Positions 13,301 through 29,000 of a DNA stretch of 64,000 bases are shown one piece after another (positions within the stretch are counted from its first letter, which is position 1; each line of letters begins with the position of its first letter). The translations under genes were made by a program, and so were the position numbers. Source of the DNA: Homalodisca vitripennis (lineage: Eukaryota > Arthropoda > Insecta > Hemiptera > Cicadellidae). Under the pieces are notes generated by a model. It had not been told where the DNA came from, did not search any database, and worked only from the letters and a program-made list of their open reading frames with translations. The stretch covers positions 189,370,001 through 189,434,000 of the forward strand of contig NC_060207.1 of assembly GCF_021130785.1 (NCBI RefSeq). Direction: 5' to 3'.

Positions 13301-16300
13301 TTTTCTCTCTCTCAAATTTTTAAGGGCATTTGGAAGGACATTTGTTTTTAAACCTCTGAGAAAATTTAGGGCAGTGCGAAAATAGACCTGTGAAACATAT
13401 CAGAAAGATGCATTTCAGGAGGCTTTTCAAAAATCGAAGAAAAGTTGAGAATTTGTATTGCTGATACCAGGGACTACTTTGAATGAGGCAGTTATTAGAA
13501 TGTTTTACAATGGACAATAAGATATTTTTGCAAAGATTAAAAAATTTTTTAACACAACTTGTACTAAACTAACTCATACTCTTCTTAAATTTTCAATATT
13601 TGAAACCTCTAGCTGGTGCTTGAAATGTTGGATACTTGGATGATGTGATTAGGTTTGGACACTGTTCAGTGTTCAGGTTGTTTTCAACCAGACCTACTAT
13701 AGATTTCAAACTAAATGATTGAGATTGTTGAGTTAGCAAATCTAGATCAAAGCAGCAAAAGCTAACAAAAGTGTAGTTTTAAAACTCAGAAATGTTAAGT
13801 TACAGATTCACATAAAAACAACATCTCGAAAAACTGTACTCCTATATACAAACCTGCATTTTTGAGTGTAAAATAAACATAGCAAGTTTTCCATACTCAT
13901 TAAACTTTTTTTCATTGGCCAAAATCCTGTCCTTGACGCTGACTATGTGATCATATCCAGGTAGAAAGATCAAAACTGCACCTACAAAAATTAAACAACT
14001 ATGACAAATTAAACCCAAATAATTTGTTTATGTAACGCAAAAAAATCAATTACATTTTAATATTACTAATATATTATTCAAAATAAAGTAATATTCTAAT
14101 CTTATTTTAAACTAATCAAGGCATATAAATGCATGTATTTCATATATCAACGTGAGTTTGGCCATAGATTTAAGAAACAAGTAGGTTCGCGTATCAATCA
14201 AAATTTCCCTCCATTAAGAGCACTTTTAAACATGCAATTATTTTTTGCCAGTAAGGTAAAAATAATATCTGGCAAAAAAGTGTTGGATGCGGCACATATA
14301 TTACTGTACCAGTAAAGAAATGAATTTCATGCCAAAGTCTTCAGATTAAATCTGTCTTGATATCTTGCAACGTGATAAATTCACATTTTTGTTAATTTAG
14401 TCAGGTTTAATAGCAGTATTATAATAATAAAAGTTCCAGTGAGGGTATTACAACACAAGAGTGTGCTGATATCAAATCTTGTCACAGACTTTAATCACTG
14501 ACTTTCCACTCTATTATTTTTCCTTTATTAGTAAATAAATAAAAATGTTACCTGTTTACAGGATTGGACTCAGTTTGTTTACAATTTTATTTATTCTGCA
14601 GTCGTCTCGTTACCATCATGGTTAACCATAAGACCAATGTAAAAATATTTCCTAACACTCAGCCAAATCCCATGGAGTGATATGCACCATCCAAACTCAG
14701 TGTTGCCTATGTACGAAAAAAGCTTCATTCCAAGCTTATAGGTCAGTTTATTTTCAAGATATTGAGCGAACAAACAGGACTTAAAATTTCCAGCCCATCG
14801 AGGGACAGGCTTCACTAATGCTCAGCCAATTATGATAATTTGTCAGCAAACTAACTGAGCTTTCTTTTCGGTCCCCTGAGGCTTAAGAGTAAATTCTTAG
14901 AACTCCCAACTCATTAATTATCATTTTAACCGCCCTTATACTACTTACTGAACTGGATTAAGGAGAGAGTGGTAAAAAAGTGTTTAACATCAACTCTATA
15001 GAGTCAAGGGTGAAACTTCATGAATCTTGTAATCCTTACCACACAGACCAGGTGTCTGACTAATTGTTCTCATTTTGACTCTATAACTAGTGTTTTTGTT
15101 AAGTTATAGACTTTTATATATTATTCTTAATATGTCATATGTGTACTACTTGTTTAACAACACTTTCAAACTCAGCGATTTCAAAAATGGATGATTAATA
15201 CATTTCTTGTTATACTGCATCAACTGACTATTTACTGGTAAATTATTGGCATTGTGTGGAGCTGCTTTTGGTCATCCAGAGCTTTAAATTATTTTAAAAT
15301 TACTAATAGGTTATTTTTGTTCAAATAGTCAACCATACATTTTAGAACTGATAATTTTCGGTGATTCATCTTCATTGTTATTCAATTTTCCTCCTTGTTT
15401 ATCTTTTTATTTATTAATTAATTTAACACAAATTATCAGTCTTGAAAATAATTTGAAACTATTATATACTGACACCTCCCCTTTTAATACTAATAAGATG
15501 TTTTCAAACTATCGTATCTATGTGAAAACATAAGCAGAAGAACCTTATTACTGGTGTATAAAAGATGGATACTACTAACATACCTTTCTTTCCGCTCTCA
15601 TGGATGGTACTCAAAATGTGAATTATGAGGTCCACATCAACTTGCTCCTCGTCGAAACATCGCTCGTACACATCAATCAACAATTTAGACTCTTCTGATA
15701 ATTCGACTTCTACATCAGGTTTGCATGGCTCGTACTCATAATATATCCTGAACACAAAAGAATACAAATATAAACACAAGTGAGAGTGCTTGATTACAAC
15801 AATGGTCATTCATAGATTAACTTGTGACTGTAGAATGATATAGTACCGACATGTAAACTTGCAGCAACTCCACCACGTCCTGGTGACCATTCTCTGTCGC
15901 CCAGTCGAGAGCAGTCCTCTCGTCAGAGCCGGCCTTGATGTTGACTTTGGCTCCCAGAGACAGCAAGTGCTCGGCCATGTCTACACTACCTCTGGCTGCT
16001 GCAGCCATCAACGCTGTCAGCCCTGTGTCCGAGTGCTATCAACAGTGAGAGTTGATCAACGTCCAGTCACCAAGTTACAGATCAGTGATGATTTGTAAAC
16101 TAACATAATGAGCTTATATTAGACTTGTCAACATCAGACTAAGGGTATATTGTAGAAATGTTTCATTATTAAATTAACAAATATGAATTGCAACAAATCA
16201 ATATACAGGACATAAAATGTAAGGCACGCTAAAAAGGGGGGGGGGTAAAAAGTAAGGTACGCTGGGGAAAATTGGTACATGGTCTTGACTGTGTGATAAG

Positions 16301-16981
16301 CATGAGAGCTGTTGTGTGCTCTAGTGGTAATATTCTTGTTTTCTTTTTATTTGTCAATTATAACATTTTTTTTGCATGATAAGTTCATTAGGTTTTGTTA
16401 CTTTTCTGTTTTGTTTATTGTTATTGTTATTTAGATATAAGATTCTATTTATTGTTATTTAGATATAATATTCTATTTATTGTTATTGCTGTTTATGAAG
16501 TGTTTATTTATAAACTATTTCTCTATATATTTATAAGTGATAGATGTAATGTAGAATACTGAGAATGTATAAATTGGTATGTATTGGTTGTAGTATTAGG
16601 GATACTATATGGAATACTAATATGGAAGTAGGCACACATAAAATGAAAAATAGTTTAATTACTAAGTAGCTATAATGCCCACACACACCATTTTTGGTGT
16701 CTGGGTTATTTTTGCATGTCATGATATTGTATATTTCTGAATAAAGGATTTCTGACTTCTGACTTCTTCTGAAAATGTAAAGGTTTTTTCAGAAGTCAAA
16801 AGTTTGATTGTTTTGAACAGCCAATGTGTGATTGACAAAGTCATAGATAAAACATATAAATCATTGTAGGTCTATTCTAACATAAAAAAATAACAAAAAT
16901 AACCATAATAAAATATTACAGGTTGACTTAATCAATATTATTACAAGACTTAATATAAATTATTATATGAATTATTTTGAA

Positions 16982-17037
<56 letters not shown>

Positions 17038-20000
17038 GGTGAATATAAAGTCAGGACCCCCCCCCTCTACTTTTTTCCATAGGTAATATAAGGAGATATC
17101 CTTTGGGTAGTGGTGGTGCAATATGGAAATGAAGTTTCATTTTATGATTTAGAAAATTTTTTTGTCCCCCAAAAATACAAAATTTTGGGGGCAACCCAAA
17201 AATTTCAAATGTAAACCCCTATCAAGTGACCCCTCATTATAAAAGAGCATGAAAAATACTGAAATAGTGGTGAAAACCAGAGATTGCTATCTCTTTCCTA
17301 ATCCGAAATAATAGCCATTATTACCCAGAACAATTTTTAATAACTCACCACGTCACGAAGTCAAATCAAATGTTCAAACTGAAGGCCTCATACTATTTGG
17401 CAGTGAGGACAAAGCGTAAAGTGAACGCCTCTCTCTGACGTTTTGGAAAGTCTGAGGTGGTATTTGGTTGCAAGAATCAATAATCCTGTTTCCTAAATCT
17501 TCGAGGTTTGCTACTGGTGTTTTGTAAATTATGGATTTTATGTGACCCCACAGAAAAAAGTCTATGGGTGTAAGGTCCGGAGACCGTGCAAGCCATTCTA
17601 TTACACCACGCCTACCACTGACCACGTAGCTGAGTTCCCAGGAAATGTCGTACAGCACGATGATAATGTGGTGGGGCACCATCTTGCTGGAAATGAACGA
17701 TTTCTTCTTCAAATTCATGTTGATTCTCCTTAATAACAGTATTTATTGCAGGAAAAATTTATTCTTGTAACATTTCCAAATACAGTTGACCATTGAGATT
17801 CCCATTAATAAAAAATGGTCCTATAATGTGATTCCCCAAAAATCCCGGCCCAAAACATCAACTTTTTCTGGGTACTGGGTGCGAGATTCACGGAAAACAT
17901 GGGGATTTTTCTGTGTCCCAGTACCCTGCAGTTGTGTTTGTTCACATCTCCATTGACGAAAAAACTGCATTCATCACTAAACACAGCGTTTCGAAACAAA
18001 CAATGGATGAGCAGAAATTAGTGCTTCCATTTTCTTCACAAAAATTGTAGACGACGGTCTGGATCGTCTTCGTTTTCACTCATGGATAAGCTTAATTTTA
18101 TATAAGCGTGATATTTATTTTTTTCAGTAACTTTACTACAGGACATTTGGGAAACATCACAAAGATTTGCTACTAATCTGGTGGACTGCTGCGGATCTTC
18201 AACAAATTGTGCAACAATTTCAAACTGTTTGTCACCGCCTAAAGGAGGGCCGACCTGAGCGTGGGGCATCTTTGATGGAACCAAATTCTCAGAACTTATT
18301 TACCAAAGTTCTTAAGTATTTCCTTGTCACAGGTCTATCAGGATGTGCCAAATTAAAAACCACCTTTCTGCCTCATGATAATTTTCATTCGAAGCCCCGA
18401 AAGTAAATATCATTTCTACTTTATCTTCGTGACTACGTGCCATTTTTACTCGTAATCAGTATTAATTAGATAGTATTATTTAAAACTTACAATGCGAAAG
18501 TGCATATAAATAAATTATTGTAATAACACTAAAACACATAAAAACTTCTCAAAATACTTCACGGAACAGTAAACACACAATACCACTGGATAATAATGAT
18601 CTACTAAGATAATAAATACTGTCAAAGTATGACCTGTTCTCACAAAATTGAAACAAGGAAATGGACTAGTTTGTACTAACTGTACTTCGAACTGGGAAAG
18701 CCCAGTCACTCATTGGACAAATAAACTTCTTATCAGGTTACTTTCTAATATTGGATTCTTCGTCCATTCCATGCCTCACTCATTGAGAACACAAACAACC
18801 AATTAAACCTGTTTCCATGCAGACGGAAAACTGTACCCAAACAAAATAAATTTAGGTGTAAATATTTAATTACAATTTTTTATTGGCTATGTTGTTGGAA
18901 AGAGATAGCGATCTCTGGTTTTCACCACTATTTAAGTTTTTTCATGCTCTTTTAAAATGAGGGGTCACTTGATTGGGGTATTACATTTGAAATTTTTGGG
19001 TTGCCCCCAAAATTTCGCATTTTTGGGGGACAAAAAAAATTTCAAAATCATAAAATGAAACTTCCTTTCCATATTGCACCACTACCCAAAGGATATCTCC
19101 TTATATTACCTATAGAAAAAAGTAGAGGGGGGGGGGTCCTGACTTTATATTCACCCTGTATATATGTGTTGTGGAGACAACCATATGGTTTATCAGTATA
19201 CTGTACATGTACAAGTTGAACGATTAAAGTTTAAATACTGAGGCTTATGCACAACTCTCTATATAGGCATTAGTAGTTTTCTTACTGAAAATGTCTAAAG
19301 TATTAAATATACTAAGGTTCTTTCCAATATCAGATGTTACACATTTGTATGGTAAATCTGAGAAACTGTTAAATAAAAACACTCATATAACTATTATTTC
19401 TAATAAAACATGACTTGCAAAAGTAGTTTATCAAATCCTCGTACCTGATAGTCCACAGAAATGTTCTCAGAAAGAATCAACTGCAACAGTTGTGTGAAAG
19501 CCTGTTCTGTGCCTGAAGCCCAAGCTTGGGCCAAGCATCTGTCCATATCTTGTTTCAAATACCCCTCCAACTCCACTATTTCTTGGCTCACCTTGAACCA
19601 TAATAAGACAATACTTGATTTTACACAAAACAAATATAATAATCATCCTTGTATAACATCCATGAAACATCTGTTGCTAATTGCATCATTTCTCATTGCC
19701 AATAGAGTCATACAATTACCTAATTTTGACTCAATCAAACTAATTACACAAAAATCAAAATTATTTTTTATTTGAATATTTTATAAAAAATTAATACGAT
19801 TCAAGCAATTGCATAATGGTTTTATTTAAACAGGGAGTGAATTAGGAAATTTTCCTCAAATGGTATTCATAAATGTTTTGAAATGATCATTTAATTCATG
19901 AATGGCTGATCAGAAAAACTATTTTGGAATGCAAAATCTTCTTAATTTATATAACCTCTCTGTGAAATCCTGCGAGTTAAACCACTGGATTACACCGACA

Positions 20001-23000
20001 TGCAGTTCAGCATCAGTGTCAAATTGTTATGTAACAAGCCACATCCTCATCGCTGGAACAAATCCAGGCTGTATAAGAGGAAACTGAAACTTCCCACCCA
20101 AAACCATTCAAGAGCTCTTGTATACAATTGGCCGTGTGCGGACAAAAATTTCTTACAGAGTTTTCACCGACGCCTCCTACTATTGATGCGATTCCTCTGG
20201 TGCTCACACTAGGGACTTGCTCAACTGCTTCCAACACTCGCTCTTCTGCTTCCAATGTTCTAGTGGTTTTGGGGCCTACCGCAGTCATGCATCAAGGGTG
20301 CAAATGATCCAGTCTTCCTAAGACGATCATGAAGTCTTACAAATGTTTTCTCATTTGGTAAATTTATATTTGGAAACCTTTATTCATACAAACAACGAGC
20401 ATCAGCACAGTTGTAGTTTGCAAGTCCATACATCAGGTGCATGTCCGTCATGTCTTCAAAAGAATACATAACACTACTAATTGCAAACTGATCTTATAAA
20501 CATGTTAATTTGGTTATGTTTACATTTATTAGATGTTAAAAGTTCAGTAGTCAGTTCCATTGCTGCATTTCAATAACAGTAACAGTTGATTTAACAGCTG
20601 TTCACTGAATACTGCCAAATTATGGGCCATTTAGTTTGCATATGTAATACGAATCCTTCCATACAATGGTTATTTCTTAACTGATTTTTATACATAAGGT
20701 ATCTTTGGAAACAAAAAAATATTTAAAAACTTTTTTGTGTCTTATAAAATTTTAATAAAAACAGTGGTTTATTAGATATTTCATCAAACAAAATTAACCC
20801 TAGATTACTTATGTGGTTTTTTTGTCACACGATCACTTATGTGTAGTAAATTTTACGACTTGGAAGCATTTTGTTTTAATCTTCCTAATAGTTAACTTTT
20901 CTGTATTTATAATATTTAAATCTTGTTAACCAACTCTCTGGCGTTTTGAGAAATATTTTTAAGAACATAAAAAACTCATTACAAGATACAAAACATTAAA
21001 AGAGGAAAAAACATTAAAAGATACTATGTTTTTATATAAAAAAATGGGAAAACATGTTTATAAAGTGAGGCAAAAAAGTCATGTAAAAAAATTTTTTTAT
21101 TGAATAATAAGCAGCAGAATACAAAGTAAAAAAGGAATGAAATAAGATTTTTTAAATGTTGTACTGTTTTTTAGCTTGTTGTCTCTGTTAGGTGCATCAT
21201 TGAAAAGTTATGTGTCACACTCCACGCAGCAGGTTGCTCGGTGTTGAGCACATATTGGGTGATTGCAATGACCCGCAGTAAGTTGTCGTCATGCGTCTTA
21301 GTGCTGCTGGGCAGTAAAAGCATGTTTTCCGTGGTCCTGGTCCTCTCGGAATTTCGGGGGTGTTCGGTATTCCAAGAATTTCACACATTTGGATTTTTGT
21401 TTCCTTCCTCAGATTGGGCGTTTGAAGTCGGGTTCTCATATGTGGTTCTGTCAATTGCTTGCACAATTCCTTCATGAAGAGCTTTCTTTTCATTGGTTTG
21501 TGACCCAAACGTATGTTGTTCATGCAATAAATGACGTAGAGTTCACAAAAGCAATGTTCAACATTTCCGTAAAACACGCAGAGTGCCAACGACGTGTTTT
21601 TCTGCTGCAGGACATGTCCCCGCACATCTTGTCAAGCGTGTCCACTGCTCCTTTTCATGAATGATTTTCAGGTTTTTTTGGTTTCCTGATTCAGATTCAT
21701 GCCAGAGTGCATAGTAGATAGCAAATCAACGACCTTATTGGTTTTTGGTTTGTAGGAAACCAAAGTTTTCTCCTTGTCAAAAAGAAACATGGAAGAACCA
21801 ACTGGCCGTTCTTTTCTGTTGGCAAGTTCCTTTGGAACACCTTTTCTTTTTATACGGATTGTCCCTATTGTGGTTATATTGTAAGGCTGTTGCAGGAGTT
21901 CCTCAGCAAGTGGTACATTTGTGAACCAGTTGTCGGTGGTAACAACACTTCTATTAGATCCATGAATGCTTCTAGTCACAGTTTTCACGAAATAATCAAC
22001 TGCAGACTTGCCCTTGTGTTGGAGTTTTTTTTCCTAAGTAGGGTGTTCCATCGACCACATAATAGGTGGTGGTGTCACAACATAGAACAATTTTGATCCC
22101 ATATTTAGCCGGTTTATTAGGAATATACATCCTAAATGGGCATTTTTCCTCTGAAGGCTAAGAGCTGCTCGTCCACTGTTACGTAACTACCAGGTTTGTA
22201 ATTTTGTTCTGCAGTTTCCCGGACAAATGCTTCCCATAGCTCTCTAATTAGAGCGAAAGGATCCGTCATTTTGCGTTCCTCACGTGTGGCTCTATTTGTC
22301 AAAACGGAGTGACAGCACAATAAATTCAAAACGATCACAGGTCATGGTACATTTGTACCGGGAACCACTCCATACACTGTCAAACATTTCTCTGGCAGCT
22401 AAATGATTATCATGAGACCATGCAGAGTTCACCAAAATACCAAGAAACGCGTTCATCTCTTGCATACCTATAGGTTGTATTGTATTTACTGCCTGATTTC
22501 TGTAATTAGTTCTAAGTCGATCCATTTCTTCATTTGTGTGGAGCAGAACTTTACTTATCATGGCTTCATCAAATATTTTCAAGAAAACTTGATAGAGGCA
22601 GTACAGATCCACGGGCGGTTCCTACAACATCACGTTTCGAGAGCACAATGTTTCTCATTGGAGTACGAGCATTCGTAGGCTGCGGTTTAGTGTGCACACA
22701 TGCTTGTTCTTAGCTCTAATAATAGTAGCTTTAGGAATAAAAATATTTGCATCTACTGTAAATTGTGTTTGGTTGGAATCTGCATCGGGATCTGACGCAT
22801 TTTCAGGTACAGCATCAGGCAAGATGTTATATTCAGTCAAATCGTTGGCACTATCATCATAAGTTGAAAAGGTCAGCATTGGGCTGTGCTGAAAGGTTAG
22901 ATCTAGGCCTACATACTTGCTGTGCGGTAGATGTTGATGGAAGCTCAATATTAGACTTACGCCTTTTCTTCTTCTTACGTTTTACCTCATTGTCACTGTC

Positions 23001-26000
23001 TGACTCTGATTCACTCTCGAAAACTCTGAGGCCTTTTTCTGGTGGAAAGTAGGTTTCATCTGCGTCTATATCGTCCACATCTGTGTCCTCTACTTCATCA
23101 ACTTCACATTGATCCTCATTGTCACTTCCACTGTCATTGGAAGAACGATGAGTTTCCTCGTCACTAGACTCTTCCAGGTATTGTCTTATTTGATTAGTCA
23201 TACGCTCATAGTCTTCATCCATTGTGAGAAAATCACAAAAACTAAAATCTAAACACACGCACTAAAATCTAATGAAAAACAAACTATGATCAACTAAGGA
23301 TAAAAGTTACACCATCACTTATGTATCGTCAGATTTACGACGCGAACTCGGAACAACAAAGAAGCAAGTGACCTGTTGGACGGCTACTCCGCGACTGAGC
23401 TAGTCTATTGGAGTGGGGAAGGTACTGTGGAGAGGGGGGCGTGACCTTGACTCTGATGGTGGGGTGTGGCATTTTTGCAAATGGCGAGTCGTCATTTTTT
23501 ACGATACATAAGTGTTCTAGGGTTAAATGGCCGCCATTTTGAAAATATTAGAACTTTGGTTAAAACGGTCTGAGAATATGCAGAATAGTTCTACAATCCC
23601 CTAGGGTGGCATCTAACCTTCTCTCCCTAAGTAGATCGGTGTCTTCTCAGGTTATGGGTCTGATTATGGGACATGGTCAACTGAGGAATCATCTTCACAG
23701 AGTTGGTATCCTTCGGGAGGATCCGCTCTGTAGAATGTGTGACGAGCAAGAAGAAACTGCTGAACTGCTCTTTGACTGCCCTGCAATAGCAAGGGAGTGG
23801 TATGCAATCTTTGGTAGTTTTGATAAGGGTGACGAATTTCCCCAGGAGGACCTGATTGGTTGTTTTCGGCGGTTTGTGGAACTGCTGAAACTGTAGACTG
23901 GTCGGTCTCATAGTGTGCTTTGCAAAAGGCCGTTGAGGCTTATGTGCATAGCAATAGACCACCCCACTGAAGAAGAAGTACAGTACAACCCCGATAAGTC
24001 GGGGCCCCCGTTAACCCGGAAGTCCGGCTAAACCCGGACCGATTTTCAATAAAAAAATAAAAAATCAGACAAACATTTCAATAATAAAAACGTAATATTT
24101 TTGAGTGGTATAGTATCCGTGAAATCGATGTTGTATCAGTATTTGATGGGACTGTACGACAGTGAGTGTGTGACTCATGGCACACGGCGGCCGAGTGGCG
24201 GTCCATTGTCCCGGATTCTCGGAAACAATAACAGACGCGTATTTCCCCAAATCCTCTCCCACGCTACCGCCTGGCCCCTCAGTACCTTTCCTACTTTCGC
24301 TCCGCTCTCGCTTGTGCCCGTGTTGTGTGTGTAGTGTACTGTATTGTTTTTGCTTCTGTTCTCCAATCGTGCTTCAGATAGTGTGCTTCATTTGTGTTGT
24401 GCGTTTTGTTTTTATCTACGCGATGGCAACAAAACGTAAAACATGTGTTAGTGACAATGGAAAAGAGACTAGAGGCATTAGGTAGGATTGATAAAGGCGA
24501 AGCTTTAAAAAACAATTGCAGCATCTTATGGTGTCGGTACATCTACAGTATCGGATGGAAAGAAAATAGGACAAAAATCGAAGAATTTTGTTTCAAGATG
24601 ATAACAAAAGACAGTTTGGGCAATCGGTGCAAAGCTAAGAAAGCTAAAAACGAGACTCTTTGTATGTTTGGTTTTGTGCGGAAAGGGAACGTGGTTTTGC
24701 CAGTGTCTGGGCCTATCATTCAAGAAAAGGCAATCAAGCTGAACAAACAGTTGTCTGATTGTGAACCAAATTTTACTGCGAGTCAAGGATGGTTGGATAG
24801 GTGGAAAAACGGTATGGTATTCGCCAACTATCTATCACAGGAGAAAATCTATCTGGGGACAACAGCAACTGCTGATGACTATAAAAACAAGTTTTTTGGA
24901 TTTTGTTAAAGAAGAAAATTTTACGGCAAATCAAATATATAACTAACGCCGATGAGACAGGTCTGTTTTACAGAATGTTGCCCGAGCAAAACTTTGGCCT
25001 CAAAACTGAAAAAGACGCAAAGGGATACAACAAAAGCAAAGACCTATTGACAATAATGGCCTGCAGCAATGCCTTCGGGGAAGCATAAATTTCCTCTACT
25101 CTTAATAGGAAAAGCGAAAAAATCCACTGAGCACTGAAAAACGTAAATCAGGATTCTCTACCAGTTGTCTACAAGTCTCAAAGAAGTGCATGGTTGGTTG
25201 GACAGCAACACTTTTAAAAACTGGTTTTTTTTATTGTTTTGTGCCAGGTGACGAAATATTTAAAAGATTGTGGGTTGCCAATTATAGCTGTCCTACTAAT
25301 TGATAAATGCTCCTTTACATCCGTCTGCAGATATGCTGGTCAGTGGGGGACAACACCGTCAAGTTTTTGCCGGCCTAATGTAACAGCGCTATTACAGCCC
25401 ATGGACCAGGGGGTTCTCGAGAAAATCAAGGTTTACAGAAGACAGATGCTAAGCACAATCATTGACAATGAAGGAGAACACGGTGTAGTTGAGATTCTCA
25501 AAACATTTAATGTGAAAACTGTAATGTACATAACTGCAGAATTTTGGGAACACGTGACTAGAATCAGCTTAATTAAATCTTGGAAAAAAAAACTGTGGAA
25601 GGGGTGTATGCGACTTGCCTGAAAATATAATTCAACCAGTGGGGAACTGTAATATGGAAAATGACTCTCCAGACGATGTCCAGCCCCAAGAACTTTTGGA
25701 TATGTTCCAAAAATATTGATGGCTGCTCTGAAGTCGATGAAAATGACGTTACTCTGTGGTTAGGGGCAGACAATAACGGCTCATGTTGAAGAGACTGCGG
25801 GATCGCACAGCACGCAAGCGGCAGACGACATTGGCACAACCAAAGCTGACTGAGTTTTTTTACCAGGAAATGAACAGTTATAAATGTACTGTAAGGATTA
25901 ATAATAATTTAATGTGCATATGTTTGATGTTTTTTACAATTATAATGGAGTTTATCTGAAAGTATACCGTATTTTATTAATTTTTACCTAATTATCCTGC

Positions 26001-29000
26001 TAACCCGGATTTTCGTTAAAACCCGAATCGGCCGCGGTCCCGATTAATCCGACTTATCGAGGTTCCACTGTATACCTACGTTAATAAAGAAAGGTCTACA
26101 GGAATCTTTATCACTAATACTATAATAACCTATAGGCTCTCACAAATTAGGTCTGCTCCAGCAGAGTTACTCCATAGAAGAGTACCATAGATAAGGTGAA
26201 CACTGAAAAGTGCAAAATAGGCTATAACAACTATGAATCTTGCCATAGAACATCAACATCTGCTGCAATAATTAGAAAAAAACCACACACACTGCAATGA
26301 GTATTTACATTTTTTTGTTGTAATTTAGAATTTTTTAATATGTAGTTAATTACATTTCACACAATGGATTGTAAAATAAAAATACTAAATACATACAAAA
26401 ATTTGTTTGATTAAAAAGTGTCTTCATTTTGATTTTGATTGGTTTGTAATTATTGAGTTTTATAAACGTAAAATTTTTTAAAAATCAAATTTAATGCAAC
26501 AATATAGAGAAACATCTATTTTAAACAAAGTTTAAAATTTTATTGCTATACCATAAATGTACAAAGTTTCGAATATAACAAAAGTTACATTTTCGGAAAA
26601 TTGCTGTCACCAGGCCTGCAGAAGCTTAAATAATTACTACCTCAATGGGTTAAGGATCCGACAGAACTTTTAAAAATCATCTTGTTGTCAGTCCAATCCA
26701 GGCAATATTGTAATTCTAGGGAGGATTCTAGAAGTTAATGTTCAAATGTTGTTTATCGTATACATGACAGGTTGTGTAAAAGATTGAGTAGATCACAGGT
26801 GGAGTGAGTAAAGTCGTTTATAAACTTAACAATATGACTTTATCAATATGTAATATATGTAAGTACGCCTGAGATAGGACAGATTCCAGCACCTCACCTC
26901 TACTGACTGCTGACCAAGGATGGGCGTTGCTGTGTAGGTCAAGCTTTGTTGGTTGGAGCTCCCGTTTACATTTAGGGCTGATATCCAGTTCTTTAGATCC
27001 AACTTGTTTTGTTTCACCCGCTCTATGTCTTTCTTCACTTTCACCATTTCTTTTGTCATATATCCGGTTCTGGAAAATCAAAATTACTTGTCAACATTAA
27101 ACTTTTATACACTGTATATACCCACACACGTTATATATTACAACTTTTAACCGGAGGTGGTTTTATACAGGTATCATGAAACATAAAGATATGAGGGCAT
27201 GTTTAAAAGTCGTTTTATGACCTAATAATCATAATGAGTTTCTTCAATAATAGAAAATAAGACTACTTGGCGTGTTATTTTACACATTACATAATTTATT
27301 ATGTATCATATAGGAATTAACTAGCTGTATTGATTAAGAAATCAAACTTACTTCTTTAAGATATCCTCCAGGAAGAATTCTTGAACTTCATACAATCTTC
27401 CTGGTACTGCAAATAATGTTGTACGTATTAAAAATATATGTAAATGCAGATTTGAGATAAACAATCAATCATAAATATGAAGATTCTTTGTAGAGTAAAG
27501 AACTTTTTCACCTAACGTATGTCATATAGTTTTAAATTTTTGCAGCCAACCAATTTCTACCCTTGTTAGAAAAAAGGCCTGATTTAACACTTCACTGCAG
27601 ACTTACGAGTGATCATCACTAGTCTGTCAAATTAAATGTATTAATAAGGAGCAATACAAGCTATTTAGTATAAACTTGCATCTTCTTCTTGCATTTCTTC
27701 CAATTACATAATTGAGTTCTTTATTCACTAAAGAGTTGCCTAAACATCTTTATTTCAACCATTTTTCATACTGATAACATAAACAACATAATTGCAAGTA
27801 TACCTCAAAAGTTCTACTGAACACATTTTTAAGTTTAAAAATTATTTCTGTCACTAAAGGAAGAGATTTATAGACTACAGACTGAGAACTTTGAAAAACA
27901 GTTTATGTAACAAGATATACATTTAAAAATAATTCTTTTACATTTTTGAATGTATTAACTCTACAAATTCACTCCATGATAATAGATAGAATATATGTGT
28001 AGAATCGTTTTGCAATAAACGTTACAGAACTTGAACTAAAATTGTTCAAGTAATCCAAACTTCATTAATGGCATATTTGTATTTAAGTCTCATACATTTT
28101 TCTAATTTTACAGTAAATATTGGCCTACTTAAAACAATGTTGTTAAGGTGTTTGATAAATAAGATCCAATTTAATTCCCATACAAACAGCAATGTGAGAA
28201 CATATGTTTGTAAAATAAATCCATTAATTAAGGCTTTAAAAACAACAAGGTGATCTTGATAACAGAAATATTCCAAAATGGGGATAATAGACAAAATTAT
28301 AATATGACAAGTATTACAATTATTGACAGCTCCAGAATGTCATTGTATAAGTTGCCATTCAACAGTTGATGCTTCTTTGAACCAGAACTAATCATAACCT
28401 ACTGGGAATTCACTACAGATGTAAACATGCAACCCATTAGAGCAGCCTGCACGAAATAGTCTGATGAAGAATGATGAATCTGAATCCTCCCTCAACTTCA
28501 TCTGAATCCGCCTGTTGCAATAAAAAAAGATTATCACCGGTTGTTATCATTAACAAATATACAAATGTTTGTCTGTTTTGCAGACAAAATTGAAATCAAG
28601 CAGACAGTATGTAATCATCACTACGTAATAGCAGGAACAGCTGGTAGTCAGCAGCGATATGGCAACACTGTCTAAAATGTCATCATACTATTTAGGTGCA
28701 GACTGCTCTAGTAATTTATCATAATGGAGTTTATGATATTGTGAACATATGAATGTAGCTCCAGCTAACATTCCATGACTCAAATATACCTTATGTACGA
28801 CATCTAGGTGGTTGGATGTATGACAACAATAATTTGGATGTTATAATTTAGTTATTTACAAAAAAAAAGACATTCCAACTTGCTTAAATTTTCCGACATC
28901 ACTTTAAAAGAAAAATTACATTCAATAGCATTTTCTAATGTTAGAATACCAGTGATGATGGGACAAGTGTTTCCCGAGATGACTGGGCAATTAGTGAAGT

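Noticed and set aside
15859..16098. 79-aa plus-strand ORF
   Set aside because: Antisense shadow of the ankyrin exon of YTHDC2.
23606..23896. 96-aa plus-strand ORF with CxxC zinc-knuckle as a host gene
   Set aside because: The sequence is the C-terminal tail of a jockey/R1-type LINE, 5'-truncated, with no splice or promoter context.
24394..24909. 171-aa plus-strand ORF as a host gene
   Set aside because: It lies within Tigger ends and is a mix of in- and out-of-frame Tigger transposase; the real start MATKRK is in another frame.
28441..28510. Possible extra YTHDC2 exon
   Set aside because: Exons 6 and 7 join directly in phase with homology on both sides, leaving no room for it.
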